Positions 1 through 10,946 of a stretch of 64,000 nt of DNA are shown in pieces. The stretch lies in assembly GCA_951799405.1 (NCBI GenBank), contig OX637334.1, positions 5,642,001-5,706,000 of the forward strand, given 5' to 3'. The notes beneath the pieces are model-generated. The model worked only from the letters and a program-made list of their open reading frames with translations, was not told where the DNA came from and ran no database searches. The first letter of the stretch is position 1; every line of letters starts with the position of its first letter. Both the position numbers and the translations under genes were made by a program. This DNA comes from Agapetus fuscipes (taxonomy: Eukaryota > Arthropoda > Insecta > Trichoptera > Glossosomatidae).

Positions 1-103
1 CCTCTTTCATGTAGCAGTATCGAAGGTGCAAATTGCTATGATTATAGCGAATCTTCACTAAAAATGCACAAGAAAAAGACCCAAGAACACGGTTCTATAA
101 TAT

Positions 104-340
104 TATCTATAACCTAAGTTGCAAAGATATGTTATATTAAAGATTCATATTAAATGGATTCCGTAAACGTTCGCGGTTATACGTGCCGCATGTGGACTAA
201 CAACATAAGAACCCAATCTCAAATGAACATAAGCCCTGCAACTCTTTCCGACCCTCCCTAAAACAGGGGTGACACTGGAAAATTGAACCATTTTGCAGTA
301 TAGGGGGTCAGCCCCATACTACATATAAGCCAAGGAATTT
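104..340 (-). repeat. LINE 3'-end/SINE repeat (TTCCTTGACTT family), full copy
   Basis: Reads in reverse from the head (plus-strand AAGCCAAGGAA) to the tail (CTAAGTTGCAAAG). This family is described under the 30622-30880 copy. Confidence 0.75.
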
Positions 341-343
341 CCG

Positions 344-1480
344 TGACAATATTTTGTATTTTCCTCTTGTATAATTGCACCCACTTGGTATGTTAATGCC
401 GCCACCTAACAGTGGTGTTGCTCTCCTCTAGGCATAACAATGAACTCGGTGAGTGAGGGTGTATGCGCTATACAAGATCCACCTGAAGTGCAATTCTCGA
501 TGTTCGGTTGCACTAAAGATATTAGTTGCCGGTGGAGATTAATAGCCCTTGCGAAAGAGTTCCTTTGCCGTTTTGCGATTCTCGTTCCTACCGACCTTCC
601 GACTATCCTTACAAGGGACAGCAATGGGTTTTGTATGTTTTTTCTCGATTGGCCAGACTGACGGATGATCGATGTGATAATCGTCCGACAGGTGCCAGCC
701 CAAAGGGTAAATTTCCCCATATATTTAAAAAAAATACTAAAACTTCATCAAAAAGTAGTAAAACAATAATAAGTGCAAATAAGTACGAAACAACGGAATG
801 AAAATACATAAAACTACATTAAAATGTAATAAAAAACTCAGTTCTCAACAATACAATGTTTGGTGAAAACTATTGTTTATATTGTACTTTTACTCCTTCA
901 ACTTGTTAAAACTAGCCCAATTTATTTTAATTAAAAAATTTAAGGTGATTTGTTTATTTCAAATATGTTAAAATTAGGAAATGATTATAAATAACATTTT
1001 ATGTGAAATTATTTTTCCTTGGACTTTGGGGGCAATTCTCATAGTTCACAGCTCTCGCATAGCAGGCTGGCAAATCAGGCTAACTTCACGTCTGCTGTCA
1101 ACTGACATTTGACAATTAAATCTATGCTTAAATCTTTGTAAATTGAGCGTTATAATGATTGAAAATCACTTGTAAATAATTATGTGTACAATTTATCACA
1201 AATGAAGATGAAACTGCGAAAAAATAACGCAATTTCTTAGTGCAAATTTATTGTTGTCAAAAGCATAATAATTATCTGCATGACGTACTTAGCGACGCGC
1301 ATATTATGCCGTTCAGAATGCCAATTTTCGTAAGATCGTAATTCCTATTCTACGTCATAATTTCCTATAATAATGTCACGTGGGTCACAAATAAACATAA
1401 GGAATGAGTTTGCGAATACATTTATTTAGGTCATTAAAGAAAATAAGTCATATATTTGTAATAATCTACTGACAATTTCT
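344..1480. other. No supported gene
   Basis: Between 360 and 740 the composition is more balanced and frames are open on both strands, but they overlap each other and none shows a known motif. From 740 the DNA is AT-rich and featureless. Confidence 0.5.
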
Positions 1481-1594
1481 GTCCTTCGCTGTACGGCGGG
1501 GTAAATCGGCCGCGCTATATTTTGACGGTTCCGGGAGATTCCTCACCTTTATAAGAAATAGCCTTCAGCCAAATTTTCAAACGAGAATCACAAT

Positions 1595-1840
1595 TCACCT
1601 TTCATTCGGCAACGAATCGGTATCAGTCGCCTTCGGCCTCGCCTTAGACATCCAGAATAGCCCTTCTGGTGTGTCGCTATTCTGGGCACGTCCCCTGCAC
1701 CAGCGACGGCATTTCTGCGACGGGGATTGCATAATTTGTACCGCGGCCGCGGTAGGAGTGTCGCAGCTTTGCGGGCAATCAAGGGGTGAAAAATCTTCAA
1801 TTATGACCAAGAATCGCTGTGTATCCACTTTTTTTTTCGA
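1595..1840 (-). CDS. Possible coding exon, function unknown
   Basis: This GC- and CpG-rich island stands out from AT-rich surroundings. One minus-strand frame runs about 75 codons to TGA and includes a cysteine/arginine cluster (KCRRWCRGR) followed by a polar tail ending SLPNER. A second minus frame is also open. The island contains the palindrome ACCGCGGCCGCGGT. No initiation codon of its own is convincing; splice acceptors such as CGCAAAG precede the cluster. It could be a host exon or an unrecognised repeat. No family recognised. Confidence 0.25.
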   Translation of the reverse strand, partial: SKKKVDTQRFLVIIEDFSPLDCPQSCDTPTAAAVQIMQSPSQKCRRWCRGRAQNSDTPEGLFWMSKARPKATDTDSLPNER

Positions 1841-1899
1841 AGAGTTTATAACCCTTTACAATCGGCTTCAGATGGTCACCATACCAAATAAGTGGTGAA

Positions 1900-2990
1900 A
1901 CGTTATTCTAATGAGAGAGTCTTGGATTTATTTTTACACTTTGGTTTAAAGTAAACTGATTTATTGACTTTTAAGACTCATGTTTAATGCCCGCGAACAA
2001 GCAAACACGTGTAAATTCCTCATAAAATGCTTTCACACGCTGTATGTGTACTCATGAAATGAAAACCTTAAATTACAAATAACATAAAGCTTGCAACTTG
2101 TGGCGCATCTCCCTGAAGCCGAAGAGTCAGAGTAAAAAAAAAATGCATCGTCATCTCTCTTGTTATTTTGGGTGATAATAGCCTATGATTATGTTTTCTT
2201 CGACTTGGTTATTTTTGTATTTCTTTTCCGAATACAAACAGCCACATTAAAGAAAATCAAAGTAGGTCTTTCTTTCTACATTTTTATTCTACGGAATTGC
2301 GAACAAAAAGGCAATTAAATTGTTTAATACACAAGGCACTAACTACTATAGCGGTAAAATTGTAAAAAACAAAAAAAAAGTATGTGAAGGAAGAAGAAAC
2401 ATCTATCAAATATTTGTACAAAACTTTTGTATGTAACATACACGATATCTTCATCTCCGTTAAAATTATATCCAATGAGTTTTGTGACTTTCCCAAAATC
2501 AAACGCGGATTCTGTTCACACGAAACAAATAAAGGGTTATTTGGAATAACTGTCGTTTGACATTTTGTCAATTATAATAAAACCACAATATATTTTTTAT
2601 TTGTAAATAAGACGAACCGTTATAAGAGAACTGATATTATTTTTGATCTTTATTTAGAAACGTCGAGAATAACGGAAGGTCTCTTATAGTATACGAATAA
2701 AAAATAACTGTACAGTATTATAATTGTAAATATTGTGGTGTTGTCTAATTTATAAGGCATATTTTCCGTGCCTTTATTAATATATCAACTATCACTGCAA
2801 AAACATCCGCATAGACAGGCTTAATAAGTATGCCACTCACCGTACAAAAACTAATCAAGGGATAATCAAATATTTGTACACAGGGGGTGTGCGCGCTATA
2901 GGGATGTACGGGATATGGAATTCCGGATATCCATGCGAATATGAATACAGAAAAAAATCTTTTTTTTCTTCAGTTTTTCAGTTAAAAATC
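1900..2990. other. AT-rich, nothing supported
   Basis: No repeat boundary, coding frame or RNA signal stands out. Confidence 0.5.
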
Positions 2991-3257
2991 GGTAATCTAC
3001 TAGATCTAAGCTTACCTAAGTTGGAAAGATTTATGTTACATTGGAGATTCACATTACAAGCATTTTCACAGCCAGACACGTACAAATTCGCGCTTGCACA
3101 CGCCGCACGTGAACCTACAACACAAACACCAAATCTCAAATGGACATACACCCTGCAACTCTTGCCGTCCTTCCCTGAGACAGGGGTGACATCGGCAAAG
3201 TGAACCATATTGTACAGCATGTGTGGTCAGCCGCATACCAAAATATAGGTTAAGGAA
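2990..3257 (-). repeat. LINE 3'-end/SINE repeat, joined to LINE coding remnant
   Basis: A full copy of the TTCCTTGACTT family in reverse. To its right the LINE-specific 3' spacer and coding end continue (see 3258-3480), so this copy belongs to a longer LINE insertion. Confidence 0.8.
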
Positions 3258-3480
3258 CATACACTAAATAGCATTTTTACAATCAACAAATAATCCATTT
3301 AAAAACACAAAAACAAATTCAAAATACAAAATTCTAACATTATATTTCAAACACTCTAGCCCTCGCCGCCAACATTACAGATCATTTCATCCAGAATCCT
3401 GACCTTCTTTACACAAACTCTCCTTTTATTATGACTCTCGGTATTCTATTCATCCGCTATTTCAGCAGTTTGCAACTTAG
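3258..3480 (-). pseudogene. Decayed 3' end of an RTE-like LINE reverse transcriptase
   Basis: At 3362 onward the plus strand reads GCCGCCAACATTACAGATC, the complement of the codons for the terminal glycines of the LINE protein whose better copies lie at 30330 and 37039. Frameshifts break the frame. Confidence 0.6.
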
Positions 3481-3504
3481 TTTATAGAACAGAAAGAACA
3501 AGCA

Positions 3505-4820
3505 ATGCACGTGGCGCCCATGGCAAGAGTATTTCGGCCTACTGGGCAAAATCATGCTTCATTTAGACTCCGCTCCACCCGAAATCATTCGAATCTTTTA
3601 AATCGGATTTGGTTACAATCACGGATATCCATGTCATCCCTGGCTCCCTACCAGGGGATGGTTCTGTTTGCCTCTGGAGGGCCCACCGCCACTACCGCAG
3701 GCGCTGGCGTGTCTGCCACGTTTATTGCTGGGGCATCATAAACTCACACGCTGCATTGCTGCTGCTGAGAAGGTGGTTTGTAAACTGTGGGGCATGGGGA
3801 GTGAACCTGGAACAAGTTATTCAAAACTTAAACTTCAAAATATGCTTCTAAGTACATAGGGGTCCAACTGAGAAAAAGAAAAAAATATTAAAATGTAAGG
3901 TTATGTTTTTAAGCGGTTTCTACTCGTATTTAATAAAAAGAGCAGTTTATTTATGTGCTCACTTTCGGTTAAAAGTTACATTTGCTAAGTAGAGTTCGAC
4001 AGTTGATTGATTTCTGAAGCTACATGAAATTTTGGTCCTTAATTTATACAACAAATAAAGATCATTCTCAAAGCATGGCTATATACCACCTTGGTAAACC
4101 TCCCCACAATATTCGATTCAACACTTAATTAATCTTGAACAAAAATAAGTTAATATCGAGTTAAAATTAAATTCAAATAACCTATCTAAGCATCTACTTA
4201 TTTTACTAACACAGACTAATCTCATACAATGACAAAACTACACAATATCCTGCATATTTGTTACAGTACAAGTATATTGTTTTAGATCTTTCTTTCTGAA
4301 ATTCACAAATAGACTTAATATTGGCTCGTGGATCCTAGGATGAAGACCTTCAGCTATCTTTCCTCCTTTAAGATATTTTTTCAGATGGGCGTTGCTCTAT
4401 ATTGGCTACTATGTGGATAAATCATTTATGACTTATTCTAGAGATCTCTCCAAAATTGCCTCTAGGATTTGCTCTTTGTGTGTGGTCATTGCGGAGCGGT
4501 TTTTGTAATGTTTTGCCTGTGATCATTCTTAAAACTTTTATATTGAAAATCCTAAGCAGTCCTTTGATTTTTACTTTATTATTTTGTTCGCTCTAGCTTC
4601 TACACCTTACTTAAATCAGAATATTAATTGACATTTTTATTTATTTATTTCACTACTGGTTTCTTCTTTTTGTTTCCGTTTTTCCTTTCCTTTTTACTTT
4701 TTCAATATGCAACTGGCGTTGATTAAACCAGTCATAATTCTGTCATAAAAAAACATATCTTTTTTTTATTGCAGAGGCATTCACTTTGTAATCGTTCATT
4801 TTAAAAGACCAAAATAAAAA
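3505..4820. other. Small GC-rich island (3505-3800), then AT-rich DNA
   Basis: The island has three overlapping plus-strand frames of 60-80 codons, one ending in an alanine/glycine-rich stretch, but no recognisable domain. The remainder to 4820 is AT-rich with nothing supported. Confidence 0.35.
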
Positions 4821-4827
4821 GATTTTT

Positions 4828-5219
4828 TTTTCGATTACGGCGAGTATATCAAAATTCTACGACCGGTTTTGCAAACAATCCATTTACATCTTCCATAATA
4901 ATATAATCTATAATCTAAGTTGCAAGGATATATTAATTTAAAGCTCTCAGATGTATGCCCACAAACCATCAAGTGTAGTTCGCGCTTACAAATGCTGAAT
5001 GTGTACTTACAAATAAAATCCAAACCTCAAATGAACATAAGCCCCACAACTTTTGCCGACCTTCCCTGAAACAGGGGTGACATTGGCAAAGTGAACCATT
5101 TTTTACAGTATGGGTGGTCAGCCTCATACCAACCTATAAGTCAAGGAATCTTCAGGTGGCTAAATAATTATTTAGCGAAACCGGTCGTTGAATTTGAATA
5201 TACTCGCCGTAATCGAAAA
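4828..5219. mobile_element. Palindromic element with a nested LINE 3'-end repeat
   Basis: Arms of about 45 bp at 4828-4872 and 5173-5219 are inverted copies of each other (TCGATTACGGCGAGTATAT on the outside, ACCGGTTT inside). The loop holds a reverse copy of the TTCCTTGACTT repeat (about 4895-5150), and next to the right arm a perfect 9-bp hairpin followed by GAAAC, like the stem II/GAAA part of a Penelope hammerhead motif. Likely a Penelope-derived palindrome broken by a later insertion. Confidence 0.65.
4895..5150 (-). repeat. LINE 3'-end/SINE repeat, full copy nested in palindrome
   Basis: Full-length reverse copy of the TTCCTTGACTT family, ending AAGTCAAGGAA. Confidence 0.85.
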
Positions 5220-5764
5220 CAAAATTGTTTTTAATGTTATCTCTGAAAATATATATTTTTTAATGAAGTAAACGTGCAACATTTGAGAAATCTTGGAGCA
5301 CAGATACACTTTCTTGTGTACTGGATGGCAGCTAACTAGAACACAGAAGCAAGTGCCGCGTTGTCCTATAGATGCCTCTACACCGCATATTCCCTTATAT
5401 TGTTATAACAGAGATGCTCCACAGCACGATGTTAAGTTTATGGGCCAATCCAACTTGTAAATTAATTTGAATACTCATATTATGCTGTCTGTATGTTAGC
5501 ATCACACTTACTGATAGGGTGTGTTATATCATATAACATATAATCCAAATATACAAAAAAAACTTCTCACAGGATTGAATAAGAAGATTAAAGTGTAAAG
5601 CTTACACGGCTGACGGCTGACACTGGAGATGTCCTTGTATTGTGGAGATATCTTAATATTCATGTGTTGCCTTGGTCTTTTGAAGTTGAAGCTGAGGCCT
5701 CCGGTCGTTTTGCCCATTTTGGCATGTTTCATACAAAAAAAAACGTTTAACAACCGTTGTTCCT

Positions 5765-5965
5765 ATAATTATGCCTACAAACAGACACGTGTAATTTGCG
5801 CTTACAAATGCTGCATATAAACATGCAAATTAAAATACAAACCTCAGATGAACATAGACCCTGCAACTTTTGCCGACCTTCCCTGAAGCAGGGGTGACAT
5901 TGGCAAAGTGAAACATTTTTTTCAGTATTATTGTGCAGCCGCATACCAGCCTTAAGTCATAAATC
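5765..5965 (-). repeat. LINE 3'-end/SINE repeat, partial copy
   Basis: Reverse copy lacking the tail; retains the GACATTGGCAAAGTGAA core and most of the head. Confidence 0.75.
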
Positions 5966-5999
5966 GTGAGTATTAAATGTTATTCAATAAGTTTAAATT

Positions 6000-6190
6000 T
6001 GTATCCAGACGCTATTCTACTAGAGGTATCTAGTACCTCGGTAGATGTTTCTCGCTTTTGTTCTGACCTTAGCAGCCACTTTCATTTGCTCGAAATTCAT
6101 CATTCTCTTCATTCCTGCCAATCATTTGCATTTTCATTTATTTAATCCATCAATACATTCCTTTCTGTTTATTGTCCACCCTTACCTTTA
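6000..6190 (-). pseudogene. LINE reverse-transcriptase C-terminal remnant (left part)
   Basis: Complement of the LINE protein end (reading toward TTTGCTCGAAATTCATC and TCTTCATTCCTGCC) with many lesions. The MITE at 6195 separates it from the more upstream LINE part at 6470-6590. Confidence 0.5.
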
Positions 6191-6194
6191 ATAG

Positions 6195-6468
6195 TCTCCT
6201 TAGTGCTTGTTTGGCTTATGCCCTTCAGAGGTAATTTTACATGAGCAATGTGCGTATGATGTATACTGGAGTAATGTGTCTTGTGAATACTGGAAATTTA
6301 TTTAAAAAATATTTATAACAACTCTCACATTATCATGTTTAATGTGTTTTTCTTAGCTCAGATTGTGTATAATGTTGTTATTAAGACAATATTATTAAAA
6401 AGTCGTCTTTGAATCAAATGGTGGTTAAGCCAAACAGGCACTGGGGAGCGTTTTGACATACCATTTGG
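6195..6468 (+). mobile_element. MITE family 1, complete copy with TIRs
   Basis: About 270 bp bounded by inverted ends AGTGCTTGTTTGGCTTA and TAAGCCAAACAGGCACT. The interior (CAGAGGTAATTTTACATGAGCAATG near the left, CTCAGATTGTGTA in the middle) recurs at 15667, 28655, 52010 and 59550. It has no coding capacity and sits inside a LINE remnant. Confidence 0.75.
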
Positions 6469-6469
6469 A

Positions 6470-6595
6470 CCCTATTTTGAACAGTCGTTCATCATCTCTT
6501 CTTTCTAGACACCCAAACAATCTGATTGTACTCCTTGTTCTTTCACTTTCATATTCTGATTTTACCACACTTATTCATAACTAAGCCATTTTGGA
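6470..6595 (-). pseudogene. LINE reverse-transcriptase remnant (right part)
   Basis: Complement encodes a degraded block of the SRKKRDDERL type, matching the VERMNDDRLT block seen at 52345; continues the remnant at 6000-6190 across the MITE. Confidence 0.45.
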
Positions 6596-7139
6596 CCCTA
6601 TAATTCTTGCATATTTCTAATTTAGATTAAAAGTAGATAATATGTAGATAAGTGCACATTCATAACATGTAGGTCTAAACTGTATTTTGAAAATCATAAT
6701 TCAGGATGACTAATAAGGGTGTTTTCTGTGCAACTTTTGCCACAAATTAACAATATCTCCAGGCTTCCCGACCGTTCCGTAGTTTCATCCCTCCTGCGGC
6801 GCTTTGTTCTAGCCCACTGTGCAATTATTTCTAACAAAATACTGCACCCTAACTAAGACAATCGAAAACATACAACAGGACCTCAACAATCGAATTGAAC
6901 GTAATCCGAAACGTTACTCGAACCAGCAAAGCCACTCAAAATAGCTAATTATGACAGCGCTTTTTGAACCATAGCGCTTTTTCATCGGTTGATTTGTTTT
7001 TATTGCTTTTGATTATAAAAATACAGTTTTAAACTTCCCATGTTAAATCATAGTTATCCACTTTTACCTGCTAAAGAAAAAGCGGATTTAAGCTATATAC
7101 ATAAAATGCTACTTTTTCCCGCATTTTCCTCCAAGTAGT

Positions 7140-7365
7140 CGCATGAAGCGAGTGGAACCTATATATTTGCACAGGTAAATAAGCCGGCCCTACCAAATCA
7201 GTTGAAGAGGAAGTTTTCCAACTCCTGAAGCGTCGGGTACTTATTTCTTGTAAAGGATGAGTAAGACTTCTTTTTATTTTGGATTTGAATTATACACCAA
7301 AACGCGAAATCATTTTTGACACCCTTGGTGGGATTCGAACCCGAGCTCTCGGCCATCCCAATCCT
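7140..7365 (-). mobile_element. tRNA-derived SINE C, reverse copy
   Basis: Reverse copy with the B-box complement GGATTCGAACCCGAGCTC at 7330 and the body ending in GCCGGCCCTACC. SINE C is described at 48033. Confidence 0.8.
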
Positions 7366-7499
7366 ACTTAACTCCTCAAACTAATATCGTTCCTATCCTT
7401 TCCACAACTTGAATCCTCCCACATAATCGTTCATTTCTGTCTTATTTAACAAAAAACAGAATAGTTGGTTTCTGGAATCTGTTTCTCTATTAAATCTGG

Positions 7500-7545
7500 A
7501 GCTTCCGGATATTTTGCCTATATCTGCCATAAGCTTCTTCAGCGT
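7500..7545 (-). repeat. Penelope-type hammerhead-like core, decayed
   Basis: On the minus strand CTGAAGAAGC is followed by a degraded stem, GGCAAAATATCCGGAAGCTCC and further matches to the repeats at 50275 and 60205. It lies inside a 105-codon open frame (7393-7710), which is therefore at least partly repeat-derived. Confidence 0.5.
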
Positions 7546-8114
7546 GAAAATGATATCTTTTGTGTTACAGCCACTGGATCTTGTTTGTAGAATTGGTGCA
7601 TCCAGAACATTATCTTTTATCTCTATCCGGAACTCCAAATCAAGGAACAAGCTGTCAGAAAGCATAAGAGATGAGATGAACACAAACACTAGGCCCACTA
7701 AATTAATCATCCTAACATATCTCGAATGTTAAAAGATTTAGGAACAACTTCGACTACGAATACGTACGAACAGCGAGCTATACGAACATCAAAATCTTGC
7801 GAGAAACATTTCTGTACCATGCTAATTGCATAAATATACTAGTATCATATTCCCTTTATAAGATTTTAATAGCGTTCTCGTACAGGGAAGCGCTCTACGG
7901 AAAGCCTGGCGTTTTTAATTGGAGAAAATTAGCAAAGTTTCCGCGCTGAAGTTTATTCTGATGCTCGGAAAATAGACTCCTCGTCTGATGACTCCATCAG
8001 CATTGTTAGGGATAACATAGCTTCTGTCTGTTGATGTCAGAAATGTCGAAACACTACAAGCGAATTGAATAATAATTAAGTATTTCTTCTTCTTTTACAA
8101 AAAAAATTAAATAG

Positions 8115-8365
8115 GCTGATTTATCTGGTGAGCGCTGTTTTTGTGTGTATCACACCTCAAAAGCCTTCTGCGAGCTAGGTCGTCGCTCTAAAAAGCGCCA
8201 ATTCTCAAGCAAGACCGAGTTGCTGTAAGGCTGGATGGACCTTTTGATGACCGGTCTTTGGTAAAGGTGTATGAATTTTTCAACCCAGCGAAGAGCAAAT
8301 TTGAAAATATAAATTCTTCATTTTTTGTACTCCGCCGGGATTCGAACCCACAACTTTCCCATTGG
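8115..8365 (-). mobile_element. tRNA-derived SINE B, reverse copy
   Basis: Complement of the tRNA-like head (CCGCCGGGATTCGAACCCAC, the B box) at 8330, and the body with GGCTGGATGGACCTTTTGATG. The A-box end is replaced by a truncated LINE 3' repeat at 8366. Confidence 0.85.
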
Positions 8366-8428
8366 CAAAGTGAACCATTTTCTACAGCATGGGTGATCAG
8401 GCGCATACCAACCTATAAGTCAAGGAAC
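8366..8428 (-). repeat. LINE 3' repeat fragment, split by the deleted LTR element
   Basis: CATTGGCAAAGTGAACC to AAGTCAAGGAAC is the head of the TTCCTTGACTT family; the LINE spacer resumes after the LTR element at 12607 (GAACATACGC). Confidence 0.8.
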
Positions 8429-8690
8429 TGTGAGGGTTTTTCCTCTGTCCTGCTGATTGACACAATTAATAATGTAACAGCCACTTTAATATGTTTACTT
8501 TATTTCCTTTCACAATGTATACACAATAAACCACAGCACAATAATATTAATTATTCTTAATTACACATGCTTGTGGCTCTCACGCCAGGCAAGCTTCTTC
8601 CCTCTTTCCGCATTCTTTTGTTTTCCTTTTTCCATTCAAATTTAAATACAATGTTCCATTCTACCAAACAAACAAACTCATCTCGTTACA
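8429..8690 (-). repeat. 3' LTR of the deleted gypsy-type element
   Basis: The downstream 262-bp LTR for minus-strand reading; begins TGTGAGGG and ends TCGTTACA on the plus strand. Preceded by GAAC. Confidence 0.93.
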
Positions 8691-8710
8691 ATACACCTCC
8701 TTCCTCTCAT
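8691..8710 (-). promoter_or_regulatory. Polypurine tract of the deleted element
   Basis: The minus strand reads a purine run (GAGAGGAAGGAGG) ending a few bases before the 3' LTR. Confidence 0.75.
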
Positions 8711-8984
8711 AAAAAAAAACATTCCCAATTTTTTTTTTTCTTTTACAATGAGTAAATAATGTATCATAATGCTCAGCCGGCGCCACATATTTTGTTTTAT
8801 TTTAAGGATAAATTTCAAAAATATGAAAATAAAAAAAAAACCTGTTTCTGATACATTATTCAGTCATTAATACCTTTTTTAACAATACCAATTATTTTCA
8901 TACTAAAATTAATATATTTTTTTTTTAACACAAATTTCATATTCAATATTATAAACAAATATTTGTTTTTTTTTTTTTTTTTTT

Positions 8985-9372
8985 AAATACTTAATTCAAC
9001 AATTCAAAATAATCAAATAACAATACATAATAAACATTCACCAGTTTATTAATCAATTCATTAAAATAACTTTTTTTTTTTTAAATACTTAATTCAACAA
9101 TTCAAAATAATCAAATAACAATACATAATAAACATTCACCAGTTAATTAATCAATTCATTAAAATAACTTTTTTTTTTTTAAATACTTAATTCAACAATT
9201 CAAAATAATCAAATAACAATACATAATAAACATTCACCATTTAATTAATCAATTCATTAAAATAACTTTTTTTTTTAAATACTTAATTCAACAATTCAAA
9301 ATAATCAAATAACAATACATAATAAACATTCACCAGTTAATTAATCAATTCATTAAAATAACTTTTTTTTTT
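8985..9372 (-). repeat. Four tandem 96-98-bp repeats in the element's 3' tail
   Basis: Units start at 8985, 9083, 9181 and 9277 with AAATACTTAATTC and each ends in a T-rich run. They lie between integrase and the 3' LTR, a region (8711-9640) that is otherwise AT-rich and non-coding with long T runs. Confidence 0.9.
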
Positions 9373-9640
9373 AAACATGTATCACATCTTTCCCAATATT
9401 TAAATTTATTTCAAATTTATTTTTCATTAATAAATTTATCAGTCCATCAAATTTTTTTTTAAAAAACTTTACCTTCATATGTAATACTTTGTTTAATTTA
9501 TGTTTCATACCTTCATTTATGCAATGTTTCATAATTCATTCTTTCACTGATCACTTTTATATCAACTTTCACCGTATCATGCATCACCTCAAATTTTTCA
9601 TACACATGAAAATATGTTTTTTTTTTTTTTTTTTTTTTTT

Positions 9641-10440
9641 TTAATCTAATTTGATTATGTCCTTGATGTGATATTTATTTACAACATTTGTGTCTATATC
9701 TTTTAATACATAGACTATCTTGCTAACTTTCTTTTCTATTCTGGCTTTGACAAATTTTGGAGCCAACTTTGTACAGAAGTATTTCCCTGCATTTGATTGT
9801 ATGAAATTTTTACGCCATACAATATCCCCTTGATCATAGACACGATTTGATCTACCTTTATTATAATAATTTGCATTTTTATTATATGCATCCCATAAAT
9901 TTTCTGTTACAATTTTGTATAATGTGTTTAATTCCTTCATTTTATCTTTATGCATATCTCTATATTTATCTAATTCTTCCTTTGATTCTATTTCATCATT
10001 TACTATTTCACCATGAATTTCACCATTTAGTACAATCTCCCTACCTCTTGCTAATACATTAGGTGTGTATCCTGTTGCTAAATTGACTGTATTATTTATT
10101 ATGCTTTGTACTGAATCTAAAAAAGTATCCCATTTTCTTTGTTCATTTTCAACAAAAATAGCTAATGTGTATCCTATTGTTCTATTATATGTCTCTAAAT
10201 TATTGCACATGGGAGTATATAAAGTTGTATAAAATATTTTCTGTACTCCATATGAGTACATAAAATCTTTAAATGCATTAGACTTTAAATTCTTTCCATT
10301 ATCTGTTATTATCGTTTGCGGTACTCCTTCTGTTAAAAATATTTTATTTTCTATTAATTTTACTATTTCTTCTGTAGTAGCTCTTCTTAAAGGAAATAAC
10401 CAACAATATTTGGTAAAAACATCTATTATTGATAATATAT
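9641..10440 (-). pseudogene. Integrase, C-terminal two thirds (5' part deleted)
   Basis: The frame is open from about 10440 to the stop at 9641. It starts inside the integrase core, just after where the first catalytic aspartate should be; the second aspartate is present in TDNG, and the glutamate in a NNLETYNRT block. The C-terminal part resembles the GPF/Y-type module of gypsy integrases (GDIVWRKNF onward). The zinc-binding HHCC domain and the first aspartate are absent, so the enzyme cannot work. No ATG is available at the true left edge. Confidence 0.85.
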
Positions 10441-10946
10441 GTATATTAAGGTGGAGCGTGAAATTTTACCTAATTCACTAATATTTTTGCTATTTGAATA
10501 TGTAATTTTACTTATTAAACTCGGTTCTAATTCAAATTTTATCCAAAAATCTATTCCAAAAATTAAGTCTTGTTGTAAACCTTGTAAAACATAAAAATCT
10601 ACATGTTTTATTTGATTGTCACATTTTACCTCTAAATTTATTTTACCAAGTATTTTTATATTTTTACCATTTGCTAACGAGATACTTTCATGGGTTTTTA
10701 TAATTTTGTAATTTCTTTGTAAAAAATAATCAAATTTTTCATTGATTGCAGAAATAGATGCACCTGAATCTAGTAAACCTGTAAAATTTTTGTTCTCAAT
10801 ATTTACTGTTAAAAATGGTCTTTTATCAAATTGTTTAGCAAAAATGAGTGGTGCAATTTGATAATTTTTATTAAAAATTTGAATGAAATTAAGCCAGCTC
10901 TTCATTTCTGATTTTTGTGTTTGTACTGAAGGCCGACTATCTACAA
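10426..10946 (-). CDS. Aspartic protease, read by frameshift from gag
   Basis: The retroelement protease cleaves the Gag-Pol precursor. The active site GLLDSGAS lies about 50 residues into the part starting at the internal Met (10905), and a later hydrophobic motif (DLIFGIDF) matches the second conserved block of retropepsins. The reading frame is entered by the -1 slip at 10947 and runs to a stop at 10426, at the point where the sequence jumps to integrase. It overlaps the start of the integrase frame. No reverse transcriptase follows, so the catalytic core of pol has been lost. Confidence 0.85.

Noticed and set aside
7393..7710. 105-residue frame with a signal-peptide-like start
   Set aside because: Its middle matches the Penelope-type repeat at 50220 and 60180 (GGAAGCTCC, CAGATTCCAGAAA), so it is repeat-derived; the hydrophobic start alone is weak.
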